This document shows, piece after piece, positions 8,039-17,078 of a stretch of 64,000 nt of DNA. Position numbers and translations under genes: made by a program. Below the pieces are notes generated by a model that was not told where the DNA came from, did no database searches, and worked only from the letters and a program-made list of their open reading frames with translations. The DNA is taken from positions 2,501 through 66,500 of the forward strand of contig NZ_MAUJ01000008.1 of the NCBI RefSeq assembly GCF_001696455.1, in the 5' to 3' direction. The stretch's first letter is position 1; each line of letters starts with the position of its first letter. The DNA is from Pseudoalteromonas luteoviolacea (GTDB lineage: Bacteria; Pseudomonadota; Gammaproteobacteria; Enterobacterales; Alteromonadaceae).

Positions 8039-8620
8039 CTACTCTTCGTACAAACCACTGGCCACAGCGATCTGTTCTATCAGCTCTGCAAAAGCAGGCA
8101 CGACCTGTGCAGCAAGTTCATATTGCGCTTTGCAAAACTCACTCAGCTCAATTCCAGTTGTACTGCAATATGATTCAACTTGCTCTTGTTCAAGGCTAAA
8201 GAAGCCCAATAGTTCGGTCGTGCTGATCAAAGCTTCTTTATGCGCTTCTGAAATGTTTGCTTGAGACAAAGTACTCAAATAGTCCTGACACCCTCTTAAA
8301 AAGCCAAGGCTCCATTGATGCATCACAGACCAAGGCGCACTCTCTTTAAAAGGGAGTGTATAGCCGCTGGTAAAAACCTGCTCACTAATATGATGGTGCA
8401 GTGCTAAAAATGCAAATACCACCTCTTCGGTAACATTTTCATCAGCGCTGGTCACTTCACTCAACCACTGCTCTGGTTCAATACCATCGGGGCTACAAAC
8501 TACCGCAAACAAAAAACCCTGAACGCCATCAAATGTCATGGCCTCAACGCCATTACTGCGCGAACCGAGGTAATTATTTAATAGTGCTTGATGCGATGGT
8601 TGAAAATTAAATTCTATCAT
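8039..8620 (-). CDS. YecA/YgfB (UPF0149) family protein
   Basis: A 193-residue all-helical acidic protein. The motifs of the UPF0149 family are recognisable: a GFLFAVVCSPDGIEPEQWL segment near residues 35-53 and a central WSLGFLRGCQDYL block near residues 103-115. The C-terminal SEC-C zinc motif found in some YecA members is absent, so this is the short YgfB-like form. The function of this group is poorly defined. It begins 3 bp after gspN ends on the same strand and may be the last gene of the type II secretion transcript. Confidence 0.75.
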   Translation of the reverse strand: MIEFNFQPSHQALLNNYLGSRSNGVEAMTFDGVQGFLFAVVCSPDGIEPEQWLSEVTSADENVTEEVVFAFLALHHHISEQVFTSGYTLPFKESAPWSVMHQWSLGFLRGCQDYLSTLSQANISEAHKEALISTTELLGFFSLEQEQVESYCSTTGIELSEFCKAQYELAAQVVPAFAELIEQIAVASGLYEE

Positions 8621-8623
8621 CGC

Positions 8624-9382
8624 TTACATGCTCACCGGATAACGGCCCTCAGCGTCAGGACGTCCCAAGAACTTAACGGCATCATGCACTTCTTTTGGCA
8701 AAGAGGCGTCAGGTTTTATATTACCCGCAACACGAAACTGCATATTAGCAGCAAGCGTTGCATCCGCACGCAACCCGAGTAAGTTTTCAGGCTCGACCAT
8801 AATGGCGACGTCACCAGATTTACAGCTAAGCGCACCACTTAGGTCGCCAATACTAAACCAACCAGACATTCCCTTTACTTTAATTTCAGGACTGCTGATG
8901 TCACCCTTTAGCGCTTCGCAATACGGTTCTCCGCTATTGTACTGCGCCACTTCAAGCAGCACGCGACCACTTGCATCGACCGGCAATGGTAAATTCACTT
9001 GCTTCATTGCTTGTTCAACACTAAAGCGCAGCTTTGCCTGATTCAACTCGACACTGTTATCAAATAAAGAGACAGCAAAGTTGCTACGGCCTGAGATTTC
9101 AGATGCATCACGTGCATTACCAAAGTTAACCTTACCACTTAACTGACCTGACAATAGCGCCCAGCCATTAAGCTCCCACTTTACATTGTGAATCTGTAAG
9201 TTTTGATAATTTACGCCACTTAACTGTCCCTGCCACAAAGAGCCTGACACAGCCCCTAAGCGGACATTATTAGGAATTTGCGATTGTACAAGTTGCAGCG
9301 CAACCGACGCCGGGATCGTTACAACGGTAAAAACAAGAAAGGAAAACAAAAAGACTAAGGTTATACTCACTGCATTTTTCAT
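8624..9382 (-). CDS. gspN: Type II secretion system protein N
   Basis: A 252-residue inner-membrane protein with one N-terminal membrane segment (residues about 7-28) and a periplasmic domain rich in beta structure. Recurrent LxGxLWxGQLSGVNYQNL-type segments (residues about 45-65) are typical of GspN. It is the last gene of the gsp cluster, 2 bp after gspM. GspN is not present in every type II system and its exact role is unclear. Confidence 0.9.
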   Translation of the reverse strand: MKNAVSITLVFLFSFLVFTVVTIPASVALQLVQSQIPNNVRLGAVSGSLWQGQLSGVNYQNLQIHNVKWELNGWALLSGQLSGKVNFGNARDASEISGRSNFAVSLFDNSVELNQAKLRFSVEQAMKQVNLPLPVDASGRVLLEVAQYNSGEPYCEALKGDISSPEIKVKGMSGWFSIGDLSGALSCKSGDVAIMVEPENLLGLRADATLAANMQFRVAGNIKPDASLPKEVHDAVKFLGRPDAEGRYPVSM

Positions 9383-9384
9383 AT

Positions 9385-9861
9385 TTAAATCTCTAACACC
9401 AATCGGCTAACGCGCACATATCCTTGCTGCTGTTCTTCACCCAAGTCTAAATTAGCTATTTTTACACCATGTTGATTCGTTAATTCATCAATCCAACTAA
9501 CCAGTTTATTAAACTCTACATTGTCGATATTTATGCGTAATGTGTTGTCCCTTGGCTGCATTTTGCTGATCTGAATACCATGCCTACCGCGAGTTCTGTT
9601 GACCAACTGTGTCAGGTTACGATTGCCTGAAACAGCCTTACTTCCACCGCTGGCTTTGAGTTGCGCTACGCTTTTTGAGACCCACGCGTGAAGTTGTTTC
9701 TGCTTTTGTAAATCCTTTTGTGCATCTTCAACCCCTTCATTTAAGGGCTTAATCACCCCCATCACCAGAACAAAGATAACAAATACGACGCCAGCAACAA
9801 TGAGAAGCTTTTGTTCCTGTTCCTTTAATGACTGCCAATAGTTAATCACTTGCTGCTTCAT
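9385..9861 (-). CDS. gspM: Type II secretion system protein M
   Basis: A 158-residue bitopic inner-membrane protein that pairs with GspL in the assembly platform. It has a short cytoplasmic N terminus with the typical W-x-S-L-x-x-x-E-Q motif, a membrane segment at about residues 19-37 and a periplasmic ferredoxin-like domain. Its start overlaps the gspL stop by 4 bp. Confidence 0.93.
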   Translation of the reverse strand: MKQQVINYWQSLKEQEQKLLIVAGVVFVIFVLVMGVIKPLNEGVEDAQKDLQKQKQLHAWVSKSVAQLKASGGSKAVSGNRNLTQLVNRTRGRHGIQISKMQPRDNTLRINIDNVEFNKLVSWIDELTNQHGVKIANLDLGEEQQQGYVRVSRLVLEI

Positions 9862-11066
9862 GCTGCACCTCGAATTCTGATCTCGCCGATAACATAATCG
9901 CCATCATTATTCAGTGCACCTTGCTGTACTGACATGCCGCGCTGTTCTAGGATAGATTTAACCTGACTGAAAACCTGAAAGCCTTTCGCCTTTGCTCGAA
10001 CCCTAAGTTCATTCCGTTTTCTATCATAGCGGAATGTTTCAGGTGCAAAGTCACTCACTTGACCATAAATTGACACAAAATGATTAGTAAGCTCCAAAAA
10101 GCCACTTTTCTCTGTACCAGACAAAGCTGCAAGTTCATTTTGAATCTGCTTGCGTAAAAGATGGGGGCGCACAACTTTATTAGGAAATGCCTGTTTATAG
10201 ACCGTCATGGCTTGCGCTTTATATTCATCAGCTTCATTTTGTAGCATGACTAACTGCGCTGATTTAACAGAGATAAATGCCAGTAAGGCCACACTTGCTG
10301 CTATCACTCCTGCTTTCCAGTCACGCCACCACTGTGGTTGTTTCTTTTTCGCTGCAAAAGGCCCTTGGCGTAAGTTTAGAGGTAACTCCTTTAGCCCATT
10401 TGCAAAGATTGCGAGTGGCAAGTCATATTCAGCTTCTTTAGCTTGCAAGCTTTTAGTCGTCGCCAAATCATTGGCAGGACTGTAATGTGCCAATTCTGAC
10501 TCTGGTGCCAACATCAAGTAGTCAGCAACCCAATCTGCTTCCACACCACTGATGTGCCAATTAGCACTTCTGAATAGCCATTGATGCTGTAATTCAATGG
10601 CACTTAGCGTATTTTCTTCCGGGCTTGGTAACAACAATGCATCGGGCACAATGACTGAAGGCTCAATATCAAAGTCTCCAAGTACTTGCATCCACGCTGT
10701 TAACCACGGCAAATCGCAAAGCGCAATATTGATGTAATGCTTATCATCGACAGATGCAGGATCACCAATTGCAATGAAAAGCTCATCAATGTCACTGGCA
10801 ACTTGCTCTTCCAACATAAAAGGTAAAGCGCGTTCTAATTTACGGCTCCACTTAGTGGGTAACTCAACTTGCTTCAACTGCACACTGGATGCTGGCAATA
10901 GCAGTGCCACGCTGCGCGAAGCCGCTTTTTCCGTTAGCTCGCCGATTAACCCACTATGTTCCAGCTCACCACTGGCAATAATCTGAGTATCTGACTCTGA
11001 CCATATTAACCAGTTGACCGGCTCTTGTTGTGACTGACCTACCCGGATCAACAATTTTTCTGTCAC
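9858..11066 (-). CDS. gspL: Type II secretion system protein L
   Basis: A 402-residue inner-membrane protein that links the GspE ATPase to the platform. The cytoplasmic actin-like domain covers about residues 1-240, the membrane segment about 252-272, and a periplasmic ferredoxin-like domain follows. The patch LERALPFMLEEQV near residue 78 is typical of the family. It overlaps gspK and gspM by 4 bp each, consistent with coupled translation. Confidence 0.94.
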   Translation of the reverse strand: MTEKLLIRVGQSQQEPVNWLIWSESDTQIIASGELEHSGLIGELTEKAASRSVALLLPASSVQLKQVELPTKWSRKLERALPFMLEEQVASDIDELFIAIGDPASVDDKHYINIALCDLPWLTAWMQVLGDFDIEPSVIVPDALLLPSPEENTLSAIELQHQWLFRSANWHISGVEADWVADYLMLAPESELAHYSPANDLATTKSLQAKEAEYDLPLAIFANGLKELPLNLRQGPFAAKKKQPQWWRDWKAGVIAASVALLAFISVKSAQLVMLQNEADEYKAQAMTVYKQAFPNKVVRPHLLRKQIQNELAALSGTEKSGFLELTNHFVSIYGQVSDFAPETFRYDRKRNELRVRAKAKGFQVFSQVKSILEQRGMSVQQGALNNDGDYVIGEIRIRGAA

Positions 11067-12049
11067 TGAACGCCTCCAAATTTACGTGCCAATACAGTTG
11101 CCTTACTTTCTTTTATTTCGAGTATTGAAGTCATTTTAAACAACCGCTCATCAAATGAAGCCTTGGCACGCAACTTAAAATAATTGCTTGTTATTGTGAA
11201 TATTTTCTCAGCATCTTTGACATCCTGAGCACCTTGATTCTTCGCTTCGGTTATAAAGTCTTGCAGGTTATCAAACCCTTCTTCTGGACGCGCGGCAATT
11301 ACTGCCTCCGCACCAGATAACTCCAACCCGTCGATAAGCGCACTAATTAACAACGCCTGTTCAGGCAATACGGTGTTAACATTGATCGACAATTCCGTGT
11401 TACCAGGGATAACACATACGTATGGTAAGAGTTTTTCCATTACCAAAGGATTAAATCCCTTTATGACTCGGAGTTCACTTTCCGACGCCATTAAATTATT
11501 CGCTGTCATGTATGGCATTTGACGTGACATGTATTCATCTTCTTCCGCACCTGAGCGAAACGTTATACTGTCTTCATCAAGCCAGTCATACACACTGTCC
11601 GCCATCGCCTCTTCACTTTCTTGTGACGGCAAGTCTTCAATATTTTTTAGTAACTCGAGTAATGCTTTATGCGCTGGATTTGTTGCTGTTCTGCTGCCTT
11701 TTGCATTTTGATCTTTCGGCGCTCTTAAAGCATTTAAATTCAAGCAAGCTTGTAAGTCGGTTACCTTGCCACTTAAGGTACCATGATCTACTGGATACGG
11801 CACTTCATCAATCGCCCATGCCTGACCAAGGTGTACTTTATCAGGATCATCTTTGCGGCTTTCAAGCAATACCTTCTTAACTAGTTCCTCTGCGCCATAG
11901 CTATACCACTTAGCCTGCTGATGAGTTTGAATATTTGCAGCTTTCTGTACCTGTACCATGAGAGATGAAGACATCTCCGCAGCTAAACTGGCAGCAAGTG
12001 CAACAATAAACAATACAATAATTAGTGCAGCGCCTTGTTGATTTCTCAC
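11063..12049 (-). CDS. gspK: Type II secretion minor pseudopilin K
   Basis: A 328-residue minor pseudopilin that sits at the pseudopilus tip with GspI and GspJ. It has the prepilin N terminus (RNQQGAALIIVLFIVALAAS), where the residue at position 5 after the cleavage Gly is not the usual Glu, as is normal for GspK. The large inserted alpha domain accounts for its length. It overlaps gspJ and gspL by 4 bp each. Confidence 0.94.
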   Translation of the reverse strand: MRNQQGAALIIVLFIVALAASLAAEMSSSLMVQVQKAANIQTHQQAKWYSYGAEELVKKVLLESRKDDPDKVHLGQAWAIDEVPYPVDHGTLSGKVTDLQACLNLNALRAPKDQNAKGSRTATNPAHKALLELLKNIEDLPSQESEEAMADSVYDWLDEDSITFRSGAEEDEYMSRQMPYMTANNLMASESELRVIKGFNPLVMEKLLPYVCVIPGNTELSINVNTVLPEQALLISALIDGLELSGAEAVIAARPEEGFDNLQDFITEAKNQGAQDVKDAEKIFTITSNYFKLRAKASFDERLFKMTSILEIKESKATVLARKFGGVQ

Positions 12050-12810
12050 GGTCTGCCACCTCGCTGGTCGTTATTACCATTTCTGTTATTGTTGTTTGAG
12101 TTGTTATTCCCGTTTAGGCCATCGCCGGCACTATCAAGCCCATTGTCTCCAGGGCTATTTCTGCCGCCACTTTGTCCTGTTTTGGCTTGCTCGATTTTAC
12201 CATCACCCGGCGTCAAGAATATGCGTCTCATCGGCTCGGTATCTTCACGTTGAATGGTCACTGCAACAGCAAGCGGAAGTGCCTTGATCTGCCAGTTGTC
12301 TTGCCATTTTTGTTTGTCATCCAGAAACTCAAATTTCAATTCTTCTACGTTCTCAAGTAAAACTTGTGCCCTTGGCTCTGACCCATCTAATTCATCGACA
12401 TAAACGCGATAAACACGCTCAAGGTTATCGTCTTTTACTCGATAGCCAACTGCTTGTAACTCTGAGCGAGGCAATAAGCTCACAGGGTTGGTCCAACCGT
12501 CACGAATGAAAGCAATGCCGTCATACTGGCTTTCAAGTGAATAGCGACCGTGAATAATATACGTGGGACTAAAGTCCCCTGCTTCATTGCGCACTTCACG
12601 CTTGGTCATTTGATTAAAGTCTTGGTCCATCAAACGAAAGGTGGTTTGTAACCCCTCAAGCTCTGCGATAGTCTCGTCCGAGGCTTCTTTGGCTTTAATG
12701 GAGGTATCTAAAATTTGGTGAGACGCGGTTACTATAAAGGCTAATATAACCAGTGCAACCATCACTTCTATTAGTGTAAAACCTACCTGCGAACGTTTAC
12801 CTTTGAACAT
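12046..12810 (-). CDS. gspJ: Type II secretion minor pseudopilin J
   Basis: A 254-residue minor pseudopilin with the prepilin cleavage motif G-F-T-L-I-E-V near residues 10-16 and a hydrophobic helix. The core resembles other GspJ proteins up to about residue 212. After that comes an unusual low-complexity tail of roughly 40 residues, very rich in Asn and Gly with some Asp, Ser and Arg. It overlaps gspK by 4 bp and gspI by 1 bp. Confidence 0.94.
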   Translation of the reverse strand: MFKGKRSQVGFTLIEVMVALVILAFIVTASHQILDTSIKAKEASDETIAELEGLQTTFRLMDQDFNQMTKREVRNEAGDFSPTYIIHGRYSLESQYDGIAFIRDGWTNPVSLLPRSELQAVGYRVKDDNLERVYRVYVDELDGSEPRAQVLLENVEELKFEFLDDKQKWQDNWQIKALPLAVAVTIQREDTEPMRRIFLTPGDGKIEQAKTGQSGGRNSPGDNGLDSAGDGLNGNNNSNNNNRNGNNDQRGGRP

Positions 12811-13199
12811 TACTTTTTGCCCTTATGCAGAAAAGTGGTCAAGTCGTAAACTGAGTGCTCTCGACGCTCATCTTCAAACACTTCGATGGTTAACTTAACA
12901 AATTGCGGGTCTTCCGTTTTCTCAACTTGCTGGCTCCAATACCATGTATGACCAGCAAATTCTTCATCCCCTTTGTCGGTATTTTTACCGCTCCATTTAC
13001 CACCGCTGGCTTTAGCCCGAGCCATAACCATTTGGTTCTCAGCAACCCAAGCAGCATAAGTCTGTTGCTCAATGGTGCTCATATGGGTGATATGCGCACC
13101 CGTTGCTTGCAAAGCTGCAACACCGGCAACCGCGCAGATCCCCATAGCGACCATCACCTCGAGTAAGGTAAATCCAGCTTGCTTTGATGTGCGTATCAT
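12810..13199 (-). CDS. gspI: Type II secretion minor pseudopilin I
   Basis: A 129-residue minor pseudopilin with the prepilin peptidase motif AGFTLLEVMVAM near residues 8-19 and the typical short C-terminal domain with a conserved AWVAENQ segment near residue 45. It overlaps gspH by 4 bp and gspJ by 1 bp. Confidence 0.95.
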   Translation of the reverse strand: MIRTSKQAGFTLLEVMVAMGICAVAGVAALQATGAHITHMSTIEQQTYAAWVAENQMVMARAKASGGKWSGKNTDKGDEEFAGHTWYWSQQVEKTEDPQFVKLTIEVFEDERREHSVYDLTTFLHKGKK

Positions 13200-13792
13200 T
13201 CAGGTTCCTGCCTTAATTTCACCGGTGCCATAAACTCCCCCTCAATAAAATAGACAGGTTCAGGCTCCTCAGTAAGCTCCAGCGATATTTGAAAGGCGCT
13301 CACTTCACCAGAAGATAAGATGAGTACTTGTGGGATCTTCTTTTTTTTCAGCTCTAGCAAATTGTCTTCTTCACCAGAGCCCATAATTTCTTGCCAGTTG
13401 GATTGCTCTAGCAAATTATCTTGAGACCAAGAAAGATCATCTAAATTCAGCTCAACTTTATACTCTTTTGGGTACTCAATCGGCTTATAAAGCTCTTCGG
13501 CTTCGAAAGTAGTCCATTGTTCACCGTCGAAGACCAAAAACTCTATCTTTTGTTTATCTAAATGAAGACCCAACTCAACCTGATTCAATACCGCAAATTC
13601 AGAAGCTAAATTAATAATGCCATGTAGCTTAAGCGCTTCTTTTTCTAGCAGCTGCTCATCACTCTCACCCACTGTGAATGTCACAAGTTGGATGGAAAAT
13701 CCGATTATCAGAATAACGACCAAGATCTCAAGCAGGCTGAACCCGCGAGATCTTGATGTATTTATGGCTGGCGTCTTCACTGATAACTGCAT
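13196..13792 (-). CDS. gspH: Type II secretion minor pseudopilin H
   Basis: A 198-residue minor pseudopilin. The N-terminal leader is 17 residues, followed by G-F-S-L-L-E-I-L-V-V. The soluble domain is acidic and contains the LLEKEALKLHGIINLASEFA region typical of GspH. It overlaps gspG by one base (TAATG) and gspI by 4 bp. Confidence 0.93.
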   Translation of the reverse strand: MQLSVKTPAINTSRSRGFSLLEILVVILIIGFSIQLVTFTVGESDEQLLEKEALKLHGIINLASEFAVLNQVELGLHLDKQKIEFLVFDGEQWTTFEAEELYKPIEYPKEYKVELNLDDLSWSQDNLLEQSNWQEIMGSGEEDNLLELKKKKIPQVLILSSGEVSAFQISLELTEEPEPVYFIEGEFMAPVKLRQEPE

Positions 13793-14217
13793 TAGCGGTC
13801 TTCTTCGTCTCTCCAGTTACCGATGTCATCTTCGGTACCTACTTCACCATCAGGGCCCATTGAGAAAATATCAATTTTACCAATTTCACCTGGGCTCACT
13901 AGCTGGTAAGGGTTATCCCAAGGGTCTAGTGGCAGTTCATTTAAAAAGCCGCCATCAGGAAAACGTTTTGGTACCGGGTCAATCGTGGTTTTTTCAACAA
14001 GTGCTTCTAAGCCCTGCTCAGTCGTTGGGTAACGCTTATTTTGCAATTTGTAAATCTTCATTGCACTTTCAATCTGAGTAATATCCAGATTTGCTTTATC
14101 AATTGCAGCCTGCTCTTGGTTACCCATAATGTTAGGTGCCACGATAGACATGATCATACCGATAATCACCAGTACTACCATTACCTCTAGTAATGAAAAA
14201 CCGGATTGTTTCTTCAC
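13792..14217 (-). CDS. gspG: Type II secretion major pseudopilin G
   Basis: A 141-residue major pseudopilin, the repeating unit of the pseudopilus. The leader is very short (MKKQSG), then F-S-L-L-E-V-M-V-V-L. The C-terminal half has the family signature (YPTTEQGLEALV, then DPWDNPYQLVSPGE) and the calcium-binding loop with GPDGEVGTEDDIGNW. A 78-bp gap separates it from gspF, the largest gap inside the cluster apart from those at its ends, so a separate promoter for the abundant pilin is possible. Confidence 0.97.
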   Translation of the reverse strand: MKKQSGFSLLEVMVVLVIIGMIMSIVAPNIMGNQEQAAIDKANLDITQIESAMKIYKLQNKRYPTTEQGLEALVEKTTIDPVPKRFPDGGFLNELPLDPWDNPYQLVSPGEIGKIDIFSMGPDGEVGTEDDIGNWRDEEDR

Positions 14218-14295
14218 AATTTATACCTCTATGCTGTTTGCACTGCACCGCGCTGTTTGCTTGGTGTTACATGCGTTTATCTTTAAATTATTGGA

Positions 14296-15522
14296 CTACA
14301 GGCCAATCGCTTTGTTCATCGCCATAATAGGCTGAAGAATCGCCATTACGATGAACAATACAATAAGTGCCATACTGGCAATCATTGCTGGCTCGAGTAG
14401 TTTGAGTGAAACGTTAACCATACTTTCGAATTCCCTGTCTTGGTTATTGGCGGCTCTTTCAAGCATTTGTTCCAGTTCACCTGACTTTTCACCACTGGCA
14501 ATCATGTGCAGCATCATGGGTGGGAATAGCTTGGTTTGATGTAATGCGGCTTTGAGGCTTGCACCTTCACTCACGTGGGTTGCAGCTTCAGCTACTGCCG
14601 CTTTTATTTTCTCATTTTCAAGTACCTGCCCAGAGATTTTCATTCCCTCTAATAACGGCACTGCACTTGAAGACAAAATACTTAATGTTCTAGCAAATCT
14701 TGCCGTATTAATACCACGGCTGATTTTACCCACCCCCGGCATTTGCAATAGTTTTGTGTCATACCAAAAGCGTGCTTTAGGGCGCTTTAACGTTTGCTGA
14801 ATAGCTACAATTGCTCCGCCTAAAGCCACTGTCGTCTGCATCCAATAATCTTGTACAAAGTTACTGGCAGCCAATACCCATTCGGTCGTCCAAGGCAAGA
14901 CCTGATTAGACTTTTCGAAGGTTTTAAGGATTTCAGGTACTACTGTACCCAACAAAACAGCCACAATGGCAATTGCAAAGATAACCAAAATCGTTGGGTA
15001 AACCATCGCTTGTGTAATCTGGCTACGCATATGTTGGCGTTGCTCTGTGTAATCAGCGAGACGATTTAAAACTTCGTCCAAGTGCCCTGACTTTTCACCA
15101 GCGGCAACCATCGAGCGATACAAGTTGTCAAAGACATGGGGAAATTCGGACATGCCATCAGCCAAGGTATAACCCTCAACAACCTTCGAGCGCACAGCCA
15201 TTAACATTCGTTTTAAACGTGGCTTTTCACACTGTTCAGCGACGGCCATCACCGCGGCCTCTACAGGTAAAGAAGACTGTATTAATGTGGCTAACTGCCT
15301 GGTAATAAGCGCAATATCACTGACCGAGGGTTTATAACCTCTTGATAGACTAAAGCCCCCACTGGCCTGAGATTTTTCTTTCTCAGCAGCTGGCTCTACA
15401 TCCAATGGCATCATCGCTTTTTCACGGAGCATCTGCCTAACTTGCTTGGCTGTGTCCGCTTCCAGAATTCCTTTCTTTTCCTTACCCTTCGCGTCTAAGG
15501 CGCGATACTCAAATGCAGCCAT
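14296..15522 (-). CDS. gspF: Type II secretion inner-membrane platform protein F
   Basis: A 408-residue polytopic protein at the centre of the platform, contacting the GspE ATPase. It has two repeats of the GspF domain (about residues 70-195 and 275-395), each with the S-x-x-x-P-x-x-x-A/G pattern and the G-E-K-S-G-x-L-E/D motif (residues about 137 and 342), and three membrane segments. The start overlaps the gspE stop by one base. Confidence 0.97.
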   Translation of the reverse strand: MAAFEYRALDAKGKEKKGILEADTAKQVRQMLREKAMMPLDVEPAAEKEKSQASGGFSLSRGYKPSVSDIALITRQLATLIQSSLPVEAAVMAVAEQCEKPRLKRMLMAVRSKVVEGYTLADGMSEFPHVFDNLYRSMVAAGEKSGHLDEVLNRLADYTEQRQHMRSQITQAMVYPTILVIFAIAIVAVLLGTVVPEILKTFEKSNQVLPWTTEWVLAASNFVQDYWMQTTVALGGAIVAIQQTLKRPKARFWYDTKLLQMPGVGKISRGINTARFARTLSILSSSAVPLLEGMKISGQVLENEKIKAAVAEAATHVSEGASLKAALHQTKLFPPMMLHMIASGEKSGELEQMLERAANNQDREFESMVNVSLKLLEPAMIASMALIVLFIVMAILQPIMAMNKAIGL

Positions 15523-17078
15523 TATCCTTCCTCACGCGTAACTCGCATGACTTCCTCAAGTGTTGTTTGCCCGTCTAATACACGTGCAATACCATCTTGG
15601 CGGATACTTGGGCTATGTTTGCGAATATACTTTTCAACCGCCTGCTCACCCTTACCATTGTGGATAAGCTCGCGAATGTGCTCGTCTACCACTAATAACT
15701 CGTGGATACCAGTCCGGCCTTTGTAGCCATTGAAGTTACACTCTTCACAACCCACCGCACGGAATATGGTGGTTTTGGCACCTTTATCAACGCCCAGCAG
15801 TTCGCATTCGCGCTCATCTGCCAAGTGAGGCTCTTTACAGCTAGGGCACAATGTACGTACTAATCGCTGTGATAACACCCCAAGTAAAGATGAAGATAAT
15901 AAGAATGGCTCGACACCCATATCTTCCATACGAGTGATCGCACCAGATGCAGTATTGGTATGCAGTGTCGACATAACCAAGTGACCGGTTAATGAAGCCT
16001 GTACAGCAATCTGACCTGTTTCTAAGTCTCGGATCTCACCAACCATTACCACATCAGGGTCTTGACGTAAGATAGCGCGAAGGCCCCTTGCAAAAGTCAT
16101 ATCAACCTTCGGGTTAACCTGTGTTTGACCAATGCCTGGGATTTCATATTCGATTGGGTCTTCAACCGTAAGAATATTACGGTCTTTAGAATTAATCTGG
16201 GTCATCCCCGCATACAACGTGGTACTTTTACCGGAACCGGTTGGGCCGGTTACCAAGATAATTCCGTGTGGCTTTGCAATAATTTCAGAAAACAGTTCAC
16301 GGTTGCGCTCTGTCATCCCAAGATCTTCTAGGTTCAAGCGCGCATTGTTTTTATCTAATAGACGTAATACAACGCGCTCACCAAAGCTTGATGGCATTGT
16401 CGATACACGGACATCAACGGCGCGACCTGCGATCCTCAAGCTAATACGGCCATCTTGCGGTACACGTTTTTCGGCGATATCTAACTTCGCCATGACTTTA
16501 ATACGAGATACCAATAGTGACGACAATTTACGATTCGGCTGTAGCACCTCTTTCAAGACGCCATCAACCCTAAAGCGAATTACCAACTGTGTTTCAAACG
16601 TTTCAATGTGTATATCCGAAGCACCTTCTTTGATTGCTTCACTCAACATCGCGTTGATCAGTTTAATGATAGGCGCATCATCGTCTGCGGCAAGCAGATC
16701 TTCTGTTTGTGGCATTTCTTCAGCCAACGAAAACAGATCCACTTCGTTACCTATATCTTCCATCATTTGCTGTGTTTCAGAACTGTCTCGTTGGTACGAG
16801 GCTTCTAACAACAGCTCAAACTTTTCTTCATCTATGATTTCGATACTAAAACCCGAACCAGCAACACGGCGAACTTCCAGTAATGCATCGAGAGAAACAT
16901 CCCCTTTATGGAAAACTTTTAACCCTTTAGGGTCGTCGCTTAGCAGCACCCCTTCGCGGCGAGCAAAGGAGAAAGGAAGCCTAAGCTGCGCCTGCTCCTC
17001 ATTGAGCTCTTCATCGGCCGCTGCTGTCACTTCACTTTCGACTGGCGCCTCTACAACACTCAAACTGGCATCAGTCAT
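15522..17078 (-). CDS. gspE: Type II secretion ATPase E
   Basis: The cytoplasmic ATPase that drives pseudopilus assembly, 518 residues from the start chosen here. Walker A GPTGSGKST lies at about residues 278-286, followed by Asp and His boxes (GEIRDLET, TGHLVMSTLHT). The C-terminal tetracysteine zinc motif (CPSC ... CEEC) lies between about 410 and 450. I placed the start at MTDASLSV (17076-17078): it overlaps the gspD stop by 8 bp, as expected for a coupled operon. A longer reading up to 17171 would add a basic stretch that no GspE has. Confidence 0.96.
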   Translation of the reverse strand: MTDASLSVVEAPVESEVTAAADEELNEEQAQLRLPFSFARREGVLLSDDPKGLKVFHKGDVSLDALLEVRRVAGSGFSIEIIDEEKFELLLEASYQRDSSETQQMMEDIGNEVDLFSLAEEMPQTEDLLAADDDAPIIKLINAMLSEAIKEGASDIHIETFETQLVIRFRVDGVLKEVLQPNRKLSSLLVSRIKVMAKLDIAEKRVPQDGRISLRIAGRAVDVRVSTMPSSFGERVVLRLLDKNNARLNLEDLGMTERNRELFSEIIAKPHGIILVTGPTGSGKSTTLYAGMTQINSKDRNILTVEDPIEYEIPGIGQTQVNPKVDMTFARGLRAILRQDPDVVMVGEIRDLETGQIAVQASLTGHLVMSTLHTNTASGAITRMEDMGVEPFLLSSSLLGVLSQRLVRTLCPSCKEPHLADERECELLGVDKGAKTTIFRAVGCEECNFNGYKGRTGIHELLVVDEHIRELIHNGKGEQAVEKYIRKHSPSIRQDGIARVLDGQTTLEEVMRVTREEG

